DNA of 64,000 nucleotides from Kofleriaceae bacterium (GTDB lineage Bacteria > Myxococcota_A > Polyangia > Haliangiales > Haliangiaceae), in assembly GCA_020633495.1 (NCBI GenBank), contig JACKDR010000023.1:75918-139917 (forward strand). The letters run 5' to 3'. The number at the start of each line of letters is the position of its first letter. Position 1 is the stretch's first letter. The notes beneath the pieces were generated by a model, which was not told the origin of the DNA, searched no databases, and saw only the letters and a list, made by a program, of their open reading frames with translations. The position numbers and the translations under genes are program-made. Below, in pieces: positions 9,332 through 20,952 of this stretch.

Positions 9332-11073
9332 GACGCGTCCAGCAGCCCCAGGTGGGCCTCAGGGGCGGCGGCGCCGGGCCCGCCGCGGATCGCGGCGGTC
9401 GGCGCGCGCCCAGGCCTGCAGGTGGGCGGCGTCGGGATCGCGGACGCCGTCGAGCTCGCGCCACAGCCCGGCCGCGGCCTCGGCGTCGCCGGCGACCAGC
9501 GCGGCGCGCGCGCCCCCATCAGCAGCTGGGCGCGCCGGTACGGCAGGGTCTCGCGGACCAGGCCGGCGCGGGCGTGGGCCAGCGCGCGCACGCCGTCGCC
9601 GCGGCGCAGCTGGCTCCAGGTCGCGCCCAGGCGCAGCGACGGATCGTCGGGCGCCGCGGTGATCGCGCGCTCGAGGGCGGCGGCGATGGCGTCGGGGTCG
9701 CGGGTGGTCTGCTCGAGGCGCACCGCCTCGCTGGTCCAGCGGCCGGCGTCGTCGCGCGACACGCCGTCGATCGCCACCGGCTCGACGGTGATCCCGGCGC
9801 CGGCGAGGCCGGCGTCGCCGAGCTCCCAGGCGCCGACCGGGCCGTCCCAGGCCCAGCGCACCCGCACGAACGGCCCCTCCGACGCCGGCGCCGGCCCCAC
9901 CGCCAGCAGCAGCGACGTGGTCTCGGGCTCGACGACGACGCTGTGCACCGTGTACGGCGCGGCCAGGACGCCGCCGAGGTGACGACGCACGCCCGGTGCG
10001 TCGGCGTCCTCGCGATCGGACAGCATCCGCATCAGCGCGTCGCTGTCGGCGCCGCCGCCGGGGGCCGCGGCCGCGACCAGCTGGCGCAGCCGGCGCTCGC
10101 GGGCGTCGGAGTGCAGGCCCCACGCCGCCGACGACGCGACCTGGCCGTCCTGCATCGCGGGGTGACGGTAGCGGTTGGCGACCGTGAGGAAGTCGGCGCC
10201 CGGCGCCGGCTCGACGACCGCGACCCGACCGGCGTGGATCTCCAGCGACACCGCGCAGCGCTCGCGCGCCGACGACACCGCCAGGCCCCACGTCACCGAC
10301 GCCGGCCGCTCGGCGGCGATCGCCGCGGCCTCGGCGAGGGTGGTGGCGCGCCGGCCGATCTCGTGGACCAGATCGATCACCGCGGCGCCGCCGACGGTGA
10401 CCTCGCGGTGGAAGCGGGTGTGCGAGGTGACGGTGACGCCGGCCTCGTTGAAGACCGTCACCACCGGGACGTCGCCGCCGCGGGTCGCGACGAAGCCGTA
10501 GCGCAGGCCGTGGTCGGGCGCGCACAGGACCAGCGTCGGCGCCGCGTCCCACACGCCGATGCCCGGGAAGTCGAAGTTGCGGGCGTGGCGCACGACGCCG
10601 CCCGCCGACGCCGCGCCCCACGCCACCACCGTCGAGCACGCCGGCTGCGCCGCCGCCATCGCCAGCGCCCGCGCCCGCGGCGCGAACGGCCCGACGCCGA
10701 GCCGGCCGGCGAGGCCGACGACGCCCTGGAACACGTCCATGACGCCGACGTAGCGGGCGTCGCGCGCGGTCTTGCCGGCGGCCTCCATGAACGCGATCGA
10801 GCGGGCGCGCAGCTCCGGCACGCGATCGCGATCGAGGCGCGCCAGGTACAGCTCCTTGCCGGCGGTGACCGCGGCACGCGCCAGCCGCGTCGCCACGCCG
10901 GGGCCGTTGCCGACCAGCATGCGCTCGGGCATGTCGCGGTAGTGATCGAGCGCGCGGTCGACGCCGCCGGCCTCGGCGATCAGCGCGCCGTGCTGGCGCC
11001 CCATCGTCGGCTGGTCGCCGGCGAGGCGGGCGATCCACAGGGGCAAGGTCTCGGGCTGGGGAGCAGGGGTCAT
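9328..11073 (-). CDS. C45-family peptidase / acyl-CoA:6-aminopenicillanate acyltransferase-like Ntn hydrolase
   Basis: 581 aa as written. The motif QPACSTVVAWG (Cys 146) followed by GVVRHARNFDF matches the C45 acyltransferase-like fold, in which self-cleavage before Cys exposes the nucleophile; members act on acyl-peptide or beta-lactam-like amides. After about residue 430 comes a helical, TPR-like extension (AIAAALERAITAAPDDPS onward). Its last part is frame-shifted: the frame ending at 9359 continues the helices (AALVAGDAEAAAGLWRELDG) while the written frame turns Pro/Arg/Ser-rich. One G missing from the homopolymer at 9513-9517 restores it. ATG at 11073 overlaps the tetR stop (ATGA), so translation is coupled. 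Substrate unknown. Confidence 0.82.
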   Translation of the reverse strand: MTPAPQPETLPLWIARLAGDQPTMGRQHGALIAEAGGVDRALDHYRDMPERMLVGNGPGVATRLARAAVTAGKELYLARLDRDRVPELRARSIAFMEAAGKTARDARYVGVMDVFQGVVGLAGRLGVGPFAPRARALAMAAAQPACSTVVAWGAASAGGVVRHARNFDFPGIGVWDAAPTLVLCAPDHGLRYGFVATRGGDVPVVTVFNEAGVTVTSHTRFHREVTVGGAAVIDLVHEIGRRATTLAEAAAIAAERPASVTWGLAVSSARERCAVSLEIHAGRVAVVEPAPGADFLTVANRYRHPAMQDGQVASSAAWGLHSDARERRLRQLVAAAAPGGGADSDALMRMLSDREDADAPGVRRHLGGVLAAPYTVHSVVVEPETTSLLLAVGPAPASEGPFVRVRWAWDGPVGAWELGDAGLAGAGITVEPVAIDGVSRDDAGRWTSEAVRLEQTTRDPDAIAAALERAITAAPDDPSLRLGATWSQLRRGDGVRALAHARAGLVRETLPYRRAQLLMGARAPRWSPATPRPRPGCGASSTASAIPTPPTCRPGRAPTAAIRGGPGAAAPEAHLGLLDAS

Positions 11074-11726
11074 CAGGTCCTCCTCGGGGTGCGCGCGGCG
11101 CCGGCCGCGTCCTTGCGCGCGCGCTTGCGACGGCCGGGCCGGATGGCCAGCGGCTCGAGCAGGCGCGCGATCAGCTCCTCGATCACCGGGTGCGGCGCGG
11201 CGCGGCGGGTGACCTGCGCGACCAGCGCGCCGTCGAGCGTCGCCATCATCAGGTCGACGATGCGCGCCGGGTCGCACGGCGCGACCAGGCCGGCGGCGAT
11301 GCCGTCGGCCAGCCGCGCGGTCAGGCCGGCGCGCATCGGCGCCGCCAGCTCCTGGCCGCGCGCGATCATCGGCTCGGCGTCGCCGGGCTGCGCCGACCAC
11401 AGCTGCAGCAGCAGCACGACCAGCTCGCGCTGCTCGCTGGTGAAGTCGGCGGAGGCGCGCGCGGTCTCGATCAGCGCGTCGACCGGGTGCTCGACCGCGG
11501 CGGTGCGCCGGACCACGTACTCGACGAAGCGGCGCAGCGTGTCCTCGAGGACCGCCTCGAAGACGGCGCCGAGGTCACGGAAGTAGAAGTACAGCGTCGG
11601 CCGCTTGAGCCCGAGCGCGGCGGCCAGGTCGCTCATCGTGCAGCGGTGGACGCCGCGCGCGCGCAGCACGTCGACCGCCTGGGCGGCGAGCTCGGCACGA
11701 CGGGCGAGGTCCAGCTTGCGGGGCAC
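11073..11726 (-). CDS. TetR-family transcriptional regulator
   Basis: 217 aa. The N-terminal helix-turn-helix is clear (TMSDLAAALGLKRPTLYFYF, residues 30-49), followed by an all-helical ligand-binding half and a basic C-terminal tail (RPGRRKRARKD). It heads an operon with the C45 hydrolase (ATGA overlap) and M14 carboxypeptidase, so the likely target is its own operon. I chose GTG at 11726 rather than the in-frame TTG at 11777 because two palindromes and a TTGACA/TAGCCT promoter occupy 11735-11777, immediately upstream of the GTG. The ligand is unknown. Confidence 0.85.
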   Translation of the reverse strand: MPRKLDLARRAELAAQAVDVLRARGVHRCTMSDLAAALGLKRPTLYFYFRDLGAVFEAVLEDTLRRFVEYVVRRTAAVEHPVDALIETARASADFTSEQRELVVLLLQLWSAQPGDAEPMIARGQELAAPMRAGLTARLADGIAAGLVAPCDPARIVDLMMATLDGALVAQVTRRAAPHPVIEELIARLLEPLAIRPGRRKRARKDAAGAARTPRRT

Positions 11727-11734
11727 GACGATAA

Positions 11735-11751
11735 CCTGACAGGTCGTCAGG
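11735..11751. promoter_or_regulatory. Operator-like palindrome upstream of tetR
   Basis: CCTGACAGGTCGTCAGG: perfect 6-base arms around a 5-base centre, nine bases before the chosen tetR start and overlapping the predicted -10. The position is that of an autoregulatory TetR site; binding is inference. Confidence 0.6.
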
Positions 11752-11777
11752 CTACCTGAGACCTGACACGGTGTCAA
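11749..11777 (-). promoter_or_regulatory. Candidate sigma70-type promoter for the tetR operon
   Basis: On the minus strand TTGACA (11777-11772), a 17-base spacer and TAGCCT (11754-11749). The -35 is a perfect consensus and the -10 is weak. Palindromes overlap both boxes. Confidence 0.5.
11764..11776. promoter_or_regulatory. Second operator-like palindrome upstream of tetR
   Basis: TGACACGGTGTCA: perfect 6-base arms around one base, overlapping the predicted -35. It shares the CCTGAC half-site context with the palindrome at 11735-11751, as expected for paired TetR sites. Confidence 0.5.
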
Positions 11778-11968
11778 CGTATGCCCGCACGCGCCCCGCC
11801 CGCCGTCGCACCCTCGCGCCCCGCGCGCCTGTCACGCCCGCGCGCGGCGCGACTCGATCCGGGCGGGGAAGCCCTCCCCCTCCCGCCCCGTACCATCGGG
11901 AGCGGCGCGCCACAGCGGTCGCCCCGTCCCACCCTGCCCCGATGCACTTCGTGTAACCTCGCTGCGCC

Positions 11969-12568
11969 GTGGCTCGCCAGACTGCCAGCACCGATGACGA
12001 CGCGGTCGCCCTGCGGCCGGAGGACCTGCACGTCGTCGTGCCGCTCACCCACAGCCGCCTGGCCTGCGCCGGCGCCGCCGCCGCGTTCGTGATCCGCCGG
12101 ATCGCCTACCGCGCCGGCGCCTACGCCCCCGGCATCCAGGAGTTCCTGTTCAACCAGCTGACCACGCCGCGCGCCGGCCACTCGGTCGACGCGGTCGCCG
12201 AGTGGTTCGCCGGCAACCTGGGCGAGCTGCACGGCATGGGCTACCGGGTGGTCGGGCGCCGCATCTACGGCGAGCGCACCGAGGAGATCCTGCGCTGGAT
12301 CGGCGAGGGCAACGGCTTCCGCGGCGCCCTGCTGGCCACCGACTTCCACCAGCTCCACCCCACCGCCGAGGGCGACTGCCAGCACGCGGTCGGCGTCGTG
12401 GTCGACAAGCTCGAGCCCACCGGCCAGGACGAGCTGGTGATGGCCGACCCGTGGCCGGGCACCCAGAACGGCGCCCGCGATCGCGACCGGGTGTCGCCGC
12501 AGCTCGACGCCGCCCACCGCAGCAACAAGTACGCGACGATCATCTTCTACTGGGCCGGCTACAGCTGA
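11969..12568 (+). CDS. Unidentified protein, possible papain-like (C39-type) cysteine peptidase fold
   Basis: 199 aa with no signal or membrane segment. I do not recognise the family with certainty. The order of conserved-looking residues resembles C39/papain-like peptidases: Cys 33 in RLACAGAAAAFVI at the start of a helix (compare CGPAA... in the family), His 139 in QHAVGVVVDK, and Asp 160 in VMADPWPG. GTG start at 11969; no clear ribosome site. It is divergent from tetR with about 190 bases between, and convergent with the VIT/VWA gene. The catalytic assignment is inference from motif spacing only. Confidence 0.6.
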   Translation: MARQTASTDDDAVALRPEDLHVVVPLTHSRLACAGAAAAFVIRRIAYRAGAYAPGIQEFLFNQLTTPRAGHSVDAVAEWFAGNLGELHGMGYRVVGRRIYGERTEEILRWIGEGNGFRGALLATDFHQLHPTAEGDCQHAVGVVVDKLEPTGQDELVMADPWPGTQNGARDRDRVSPQLDAAHRSNKYATIIFYWAGYS

Positions 12569-12601
12569 GCCGCGGCGCGCCCGGCGCGCGCCGCCCCGCC
12601 G

Positions 12602-15600
12602 CTACTCGACCGCGCCGAGATCGACGAAGGCCTGGTCGACCATGACCACGAACGGGCGCTCCTCGAAGGTGAGCCCGCCCTTGCCGTCGTGGCGGACGAC
12701 CTCGAGCTTGCCCATGCCGTAGCCCATCGGGCCGCGCGAGTAGTAGTGGATGCTCAGGTGGTACGGCGCCGCCTTCGGCGGGCCCGGGATCGTGAAGCAC
12801 TCGGGCCCGTAGCCGTCGGTGATGTCGGCGTACAGCGCGCCGCCCGAGGCCAGCTCCGGGTGCTCGTAGTAGGCGTGGCCGTGCTGGCGGTCGCGGATGT
12901 GGAAGTCGACGTCGTTGGCGTCGGTCTCCCAGGTCAGGACGAAGCGCAGCGACGGCGCGCGGTCGAGGGTGGCGTGGGCCGCCTTCAGGCGGCGCGCGAT
13001 CTCCGCCTTGCGCCGCGGCTCGGCGCGCTGCCACGCCGCGCCGATCATGCCGAGGTCCTCGCGCAGCACCCGCTCGCCCTCGCGGAAGCGGCCGTCGGGG
13101 TAGGCCTGGGTCAGGCCGCGCTCGACGGCGGCGAAGGCGTCGCCGAGGCGCCCGGCGCGGACCAGCGCGTAGGCCAGGACGCGGTGGCCGGTCAGGTGAT
13201 CCGGGCGCTGCTCGACCGCGCGCTGGTAGGTGTCGATCGCGAGCGCGCCGGCGTCGGCGGCGCCGGCGACGGCCAGCCGGTCGAGCCGCTCGCCGGCGAA
13301 GCGGCGCAGGTCGGCGCGCGCCGGGAACAGATCGATGATCGAGCCGTAGGCGCGCCCGGCCAGCGCCGGCTGGTGGCCGGCCTCGAACGCCTCGCCCAGC
13401 GCGATCAGCGCCAGGACGTCGCCGGGATCGTCCTTGCGCCACGCCAGCGCCTCGGCGAGCGCGTCGGCGGCGCGGCCGCCGGCGACCGCGGCCATGACCG
13501 TGGCCAGCCGGCCCTCGTACGGCGACGGCCCGCCGGCGCCGCCGTCGGCGTCCTCGTCGTCGGGGACGCCGTCGTGATCCTGGTCGACCTCGTCGTCGGC
13601 CTCCTCGGGCTCGGGCGCCGGGCGCCGGCGCGAGCGATCGTCGCGCGTCGCGCTGGCCCCGGCGTTGCCGACCATGACCCGCAGCGCCACCGCGGCGCGT
13701 CCGCGCGCCGCGCCGTGGCTGGCGCCGGCGCCGTAGCCCTCGCCGGTGCCGCTGCCGTGCGCGACCGCGCCGTAGCTGCCGCCCACCACGCCGCCCTCGA
13801 CGCCGCCGGCCTCGCCCGCGTCGCCCGCGTCGCCGTCCATCGACGGCGGCGGCGGCGCCTCGGTCACGATCTCGGGCTTGGCCGCGTCGGGCTTCTCCTC
13901 GACCTCCTTCTGGTCCGCGTCGACGTCCTTCTTGGCCTTGGTCTTGTCGACGACCTCGTCGTCGACGGTCGCCGGCGGCTCCGGCCGCGCCATGACGACG
14001 ACGTCATTTCGGCTGACCACCTCGACGCCGTCGGCGACGATCGCCAGGATGCCGGCGAGCGCCTGGCGATCGATGCCGAAGCGGGCGTAGTCGTCCTCGG
14101 TCTCGAGCACCAGCAGCGAGGTGTAGCTCGACAGCACCCGGTACCGAGTCGACAGCGCCACGATCGCGGCGATCGCGGCGGCGCGGGCGTCGGCGTCCCT
14201 GGCGTCGTCGACCGCGGCCTCGCGGCGCGCGATCTCGGCGCCGACCGCGGCGCGCTCGACCAGCGGCGCCACCGCGGGCTCGACCGCCAGGGCGCGCGCG
14301 CCGGTGCCGAGGTGGACGGTGACCTCGGCGGGCGCGGTCCTGGCGTCGAGCCGGGCGTAGATCATCGCGGCGTCGCCGGGCTGGACGCCGTCGAGCCGGG
14401 TCGGCCAGGTCCAGGTCGCGCCGTCGACCGCGACCGCGATGCCGGAGCGGGTCGCCAGGCCGAGCCGACGCGCGACCTCGTCGGCGCCGGCGTCGAGATC
14501 GAGCACGGCGCCGTCGTGGCCGAGGTGGCCGCGGACCAGCGCGGTGGCGCGATCGCGATCGCGGATGCCGCCGGCCAGCACGACGTCGACGCGGTCGACG
14601 CCCTTGCCCAGCGCGGCGACCGCGGCGCCCAGCTTGGCGGCGTCGCCCTCGCCCGCGGTGACGACGCCGTCGGTGATGACGACGACGCGCCCCGCGGCGC
14701 CCTGCGCCTTCGCCCACGCCAGCGCGCCGCCCAGATCCGACGCGCCCAGCGGCATCCGGCCCAGCAGGGCCGGCTCGATGGCGCCGGCGGCGCCGGCGGC
14801 GGGCCCGGTGTACAGCGCCTCGACGCCCTGGTCGAACGCGGCGACCGTGACCTCGAGGCCGTCGTGGGCGCGGGCCAGCGCCGCGACCAGCTGCTCGGCG
14901 GCGCGGGCGTAGCCGGCGAAGCCGGCGCCACGCGACGCGCTGGTGTCGATCAGGATCGTCGCGCGGGTCATCGGCTCGGCGGCGACCGCCAGCTCGGGCG
15001 CGACCCGGACCGCCACCACCGTGCCGCCGTCGACGGTCGCGGCCAGGGCGTGGGCGGCGCCGCTGCCCGGCACCGCGAGATCGCGATCGGGCTGCCAGTC
15101 GCGCTGGCTCAGCGTCGTGTCGTCCCAGCGCAGCGCCGCGCCGTCGACGCGCGCCACCGCGACCTTCGCCGACACCTCGCCGATGCGCGGCAGGCCGCGC
15201 AGGGGCAACACGAACGGCGCGTCGGGATCCGGCAGCGCCTGCGAGTACGAGACGATCAGCTGCTTGTCGCCGCGCGCCGGGATCGGGAAGACCCGGGCCG
15301 CGAACTCGTTGCCGGCGGCCTTCTCGAGCAGCGCCGGATCCTGCTTGCGGTGCAGGAAGTCCTCGTAGGCGCGGCGCGCCGCCATCTGCTCGACCATCTC
15401 GGCCTCTTGCCAGCGGCCGTCGATCTGCATCGCGAAGCGGCTGACCGCGGCGCCGTCGGGGAGCGTGATCGCGAAGTGACCCTCGATCACCCGGTCCTGC
15501 GGGTTGGCGAACGTGAGGTGGAGCTCGGTGAAGGCCAGCGGGCCGTCGACCACGGCGCGGGCGTCGAGCCGGGTCAGGGTCAGGCCGGTGCCGTCGCTGG

Positions 15601-15787
15601 CGGTCAGCGAGATCGGCGCCTCGATCGCGAGCGGCGCCCCGTACGACACCATCGCGGCGGGCAGCGAGGTCGCGCCGCCGGCGGCGAGGTCGCGCTGGAC
15701 CGGCCCCGGCGCGACCCTCGGGCCACCGCCACAGCCGAGGAGCGCACACACCACGAACACGGACGCACGGCGAGTCATGGGGGTCAT
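12602..15787 (-). CDS. VIT/VWA-domain lipoprotein with TPR and DUF2135-like C-terminus
   Basis: 1061 aa secreted lipoprotein. The signal peptide ends ALLGC (Cys 19). Residues about 50-185 form a VIT domain (FTELHLTFANPQDRVIEGHF; AARRAYEDFL), followed by a VWA domain whose MIDAS begins ILIDTSASRG (Asp-x-Ser-x-Ser) and continues to VVVITDGVVTAGEGD. A low-complexity Lys/Asp/Glu and Gly-rich region follows (about 600-770, including DQDHDGVPDDEDADG, a calcium-type repeat), then TPR-like helices, then a C-terminal beta domain (FVLTWETDANDVDFHIRD) like DUF2135/YfaP. These domains suggest metal-dependent adhesion at the cell surface. ATG 15787 or 15778 are both possible starts. Confidence 0.85.
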   Translation of the reverse strand: MTPMTRRASVFVVCALLGCGGGPRVAPGPVQRDLAAGGATSLPAAMVSYGAPLAIEAPISLTASDGTGLTLTRLDARAVVDGPLAFTELHLTFANPQDRVIEGHFAITLPDGAAVSRFAMQIDGRWQEAEMVEQMAARRAYEDFLHRKQDPALLEKAAGNEFAARVFPIPARGDKQLIVSYSQALPDPDAPFVLPLRGLPRIGEVSAKVAVARVDGAALRWDDTTLSQRDWQPDRDLAVPGSGAAHALAATVDGGTVVAVRVAPELAVAAEPMTRATILIDTSASRGAGFAGYARAAEQLVAALARAHDGLEVTVAAFDQGVEALYTGPAAGAAGAIEPALLGRMPLGASDLGGALAWAKAQGAAGRVVVITDGVVTAGEGDAAKLGAAVAALGKGVDRVDVVLAGGIRDRDRATALVRGHLGHDGAVLDLDAGADEVARRLGLATRSGIAVAVDGATWTWPTRLDGVQPGDAAMIYARLDARTAPAEVTVHLGTGARALAVEPAVAPLVERAAVGAEIARREAAVDDARDADARAAAIAAIVALSTRYRVLSSYTSLLVLETEDDYARFGIDRQALAGILAIVADGVEVVSRNDVVVMARPEPPATVDDEVVDKTKAKKDVDADQKEVEEKPDAAKPEIVTEAPPPPSMDGDAGDAGEAGGVEGGVVGGSYGAVAHGSGTGEGYGAGASHGAARGRAAVALRVMVGNAGASATRDDRSRRRPAPEPEEADDEVDQDHDGVPDDEDADGGAGGPSPYEGRLATVMAAVAGGRAADALAEALAWRKDDPGDVLALIALGEAFEAGHQPALAGRAYGSIIDLFPARADLRRFAGERLDRLAVAGAADAGALAIDTYQRAVEQRPDHLTGHRVLAYALVRAGRLGDAFAAVERGLTQAYPDGRFREGERVLREDLGMIGAAWQRAEPRRKAEIARRLKAAHATLDRAPSLRFVLTWETDANDVDFHIRDRQHGHAYYEHPELASGGALYADITDGYGPECFTIPGPPKAAPYHLSIHYYSRGPMGYGMGKLEVVRHDGKGGLTFEERPFVVMVDQAFVDLGAVE

Positions 15788-15864
15788 AGACGCACCGGAT
15801 CGACATCCGGCCTGGCCCGCCGGTTCTCGATTTCGGCGCGCCGGCGGCGCCGCCGCGCCGCGGA

Positions 15865-17148
15865 TCACGCCTCGGGCGTGCCGACCGGGACCAGCCGGGC
15901 CCCGCTGGGCTCGTCCGGCGCGCCGACCAGCGCCAGGTCGCCGCGGACCCAGGCCCGCATGCTGTCGCCCACGATCTCGCGGCGCCAGGTGGTCAACAGT
16001 GGGTGCGCCTCGGCCCGCGGATCGCCGCGGTGGAGCAGCCGCGCCAGCTCCTCGCACTCGCCGCGCGCGGCGATCCACCGCGGCGGGATGTCGGTGCGCT
16101 GCGACGCCCACTGCACCAGCGTGACGAAGACCTCCTGCCACAGCTGGGCCCGCGGCACCAGCGCGCGCGGCCCGCGGCCGCCCGGCTCGCCGTCGTCGTC
16201 GCCGGCCGGCACCCGCCCCGCCGCCACGTCCTCGGCCGCGGCGGCCAGGGCCGCGACGACGTCGTCGGCGTGCTCGCGCGCGACCTCGCCGGCGCCGCGG
16301 ACCTTGCGGATCCCGTCGGCGTCGCGCGGGCGGCGCTGGGCCAGCTCGATCAGCACCTTGTCGGCGAGGATCCAGGTGGGCGGCTTGTTGCCCGCCGCGG
16401 CGACCTGCCAGCGCCACGCCGCCAGCCGCACCAGCGCGGCCCGGTCGGCGCCGTGCAGGCGCCGCGCGCCGCCGACGTCCTGCCACGCGTCGTCCGGCCC
16501 GGTCCGGCCGGCGGCGAACGCGACGTCGCACAGGATCTCGCACTCCTGCCGGACCCAGGCGTCGCGGCCGCTGGCGGCCAGGCGCTCGCGCAGGATCGCC
16601 GCCGCCGCGGGCAGGTGGCGGACGTCGTCGAGGGCGTAGGCGAGCTGGCGCGGCGACAGCGGCCGCGCCAGCCAGTCGGTGAACTGCGGGCCCTTGTCGA
16701 TACGGGCGCCGACCAGCGCGTCGGCCAGGCGGGCGTAGCCGAGCTGGTCGCCGAGCCCGACGAACGCCGCCGCGATCTGGGTGTCGAACAGGCGCGCGCC
16801 GCGCAGGTCGAACCGCGCCGCCAGGAGCTGCAGATCCTGGCGCGCGGCGTGGGCGATGACGTCGACCTCGCCGGCGATCAGCGCCAGCAAGGGTGTCGGA
16901 TCGACGACCGTGGCGTCGATGGCGCGGACCTCGACGGCGTCGGCGTCAGGGGCGTCGGGGTCGCCGGGGTCGCGGCCCGGGCACCACGCGACCTGGACCA
17001 GGGCGAGGTCGGGGCGCATCCGGCCGTCGGCCGCGAACTCGAGGTCGAGCGCGATCTCGCCGGCCTCCCGGCACGCCGCCACGACCTCCGCGACCGCGTC
17101 GGTGTCGACGATCAGCGGGCCGCCGGCCTCGGACGAGTCGTCGGTCAC
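15865..17148 (-). CDS. rnd: Ribonuclease D
   Basis: 427 aa 3'-5' exoribonuclease of the DEDDy class, acting in 3' trimming of tRNA and other stable RNAs. Visible catalytic residues: Asp 35 and Glu 37 (IALDLEF), Asp 104 (IAHAARQD) and the Tyr 171/Asp 175 pair in YALDDVRHL. An HRDC domain follows (AAWRWQVAAAGNKPPTWIL, LIELAQRRP), then a further helical tail with an acidic linker. GTG start at 17148, just before the conserved IVDTDA... strand; longer starts would reach into the aconitase gene. Divergent from acnA, with start codons only 34 bases apart. Confidence 0.92.
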   Translation of the reverse strand: MTDDSSEAGGPLIVDTDAVAEVVAACREAGEIALDLEFAADGRMRPDLALVQVAWCPGRDPGDPDAPDADAVEVRAIDATVVDPTPLLALIAGEVDVIAHAARQDLQLLAARFDLRGARLFDTQIAAAFVGLGDQLGYARLADALVGARIDKGPQFTDWLARPLSPRQLAYALDDVRHLPAAAAILRERLAASGRDAWVRQECEILCDVAFAAGRTGPDDAWQDVGGARRLHGADRAALVRLAAWRWQVAAAGNKPPTWILADKVLIELAQRRPRDADGIRKVRGAGEVAREHADDVVAALAAAAEDVAAGRVPAGDDDGEPGGRGPRALVPRAQLWQEVFVTLVQWASQRTDIPPRWIAARGECEELARLLHRGDPRAEAHPLLTTWRREIVGDSMRAWVRGDLALVGAPDEPSGARLVPVGTPEA

Positions 17149-17182
17149 GCGGCCACTATATCGGTGGTAGAGTCCGCCCGCC

Positions 17183-19924
<2,742 letters not shown>

Positions 19925-19978
19925 GCGCGAGACGGGCCGGCCGGCGCCTGGTCCGGGCCTTGCTGTCTGACGACCGGT

Positions 19979-20875
19979 ATGACCCTCCGACCCCTCCGCC
20001 CCCGCCGCTCAGGCCTCCCCGGCCGCCGTTCCGCCATCTTCCTGCCGTCCCTCGTGCTCGGCGCCACGCTCGGCGCCGGCTGTGGCGACAACTCTTCGAC
20101 GCCTGGTGTCGAGTCACTGCCGTGCGACACGCCGACCACCGCGGTCTACCGCATCGACCGGGTCGACGTGCCCACCGACAGCACCGAGGCCTCGGCGTTC
20201 GGCTCCGACCTCGACGGCGACGGCACCGTCGACAACCAGGTCGGCAACATCATGTCCGCGGTGCTGCAGATCTATGGTGACCGTCCGCTGCTGGCGCAGT
20301 GGCAGGCCCAGATGGCGGCCCGGCTCGCCGGGCCGCTGGACTGGTCGATCCGCATCGACAGCTGTCCCGGCGGCGAGGCCCACGCCTGGCTGGTCGACGG
20401 CGACGCCGCCGACGCCACCGACGCCATGCTGCCGGCCGTGGGCCACTTCGACGCCACCGGCCTCGCCGCCGACGGTGGCGAGGCGATCCTGCCGCTCGGC
20501 GCCCTCGCCGACTTCACCGGCCGCGCCGACGCCGGCTGGCACCCGGCCGCCGCCGCCACCTTCGCGCTCGCCGTCGACGACACCGACGGCGACGACGCGC
20601 TCGACGGCCGGCTCGCCCTCGCGATCGCCCCGGACTACCGGCCGGTGATCGCGCGCGCCTTCGCGCTGTTCATCCAGGACCTCTACGACGACGGCGAGAC
20701 CACGTGGGGCCAGGACGTCGACGCCGACGGCGACGGCCAGATCACCGTCGACGAGCTGCTCGCCGACCGCGACTTCGGGTGGCTGACCACGGCCGATCTC
20801 GACGCCGACGGCGACGGCGCCGGCGAGTCGCTGTCGATGGGCGTCGTCATCCACGCCACCCGGGTCGCGCCGTGA
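19979..20875 (+). CDS. Lipoprotein with EF-hand-like loop, paralogue 1
   Basis: 298 aa. N-terminal signal with basic n-region and SLVLGATLGAGC lipobox. The body has no recognised domain but contains two Asp-rich segments that resemble calcium loops: DLDGDGTVDNQVGN near the start and DVDADGDGQITVDELL near the C-terminus (an EF-hand/dockerin-like DxDxDG pattern). It is followed 77 bases later by a clear paralogue with the same layout and the same closing ...VTRVAP/ATRVAP. Probably a surface or periplasmic calcium-binding protein; function unknown. Confidence 0.75.
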   Translation: MTLRPLRPRRSGLPGRRSAIFLPSLVLGATLGAGCGDNSSTPGVESLPCDTPTTAVYRIDRVDVPTDSTEASAFGSDLDGDGTVDNQVGNIMSAVLQIYGDRPLLAQWQAQMAARLAGPLDWSIRIDSCPGGEAHAWLVDGDAADATDAMLPAVGHFDATGLAADGGEAILPLGALADFTGRADAGWHPAAAATFALAVDDTDGDDALDGRLALAIAPDYRPVIARAFALFIQDLYDDGETTWGQDVDADGDGQITVDELLADRDFGWLTTADLDADGDGAGESLSMGVVIHATRVAP

Positions 20876-20952
20876 CCGCGCGACGGCGACGCCCGCGCGC
20901 GGCGACAACTTCGCCGCCCGCGCCGGCGCTCCGCTTGCTTTACTGGACGGGC

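Noticed and set aside
12689..16639. Long plus-strand open frames opposite the VIT/VWA and RNase D genes
   Set aside because: Antisense shadow; Arg/Ala/Gly composition, no motifs, and the opposite strand carries clear domains.
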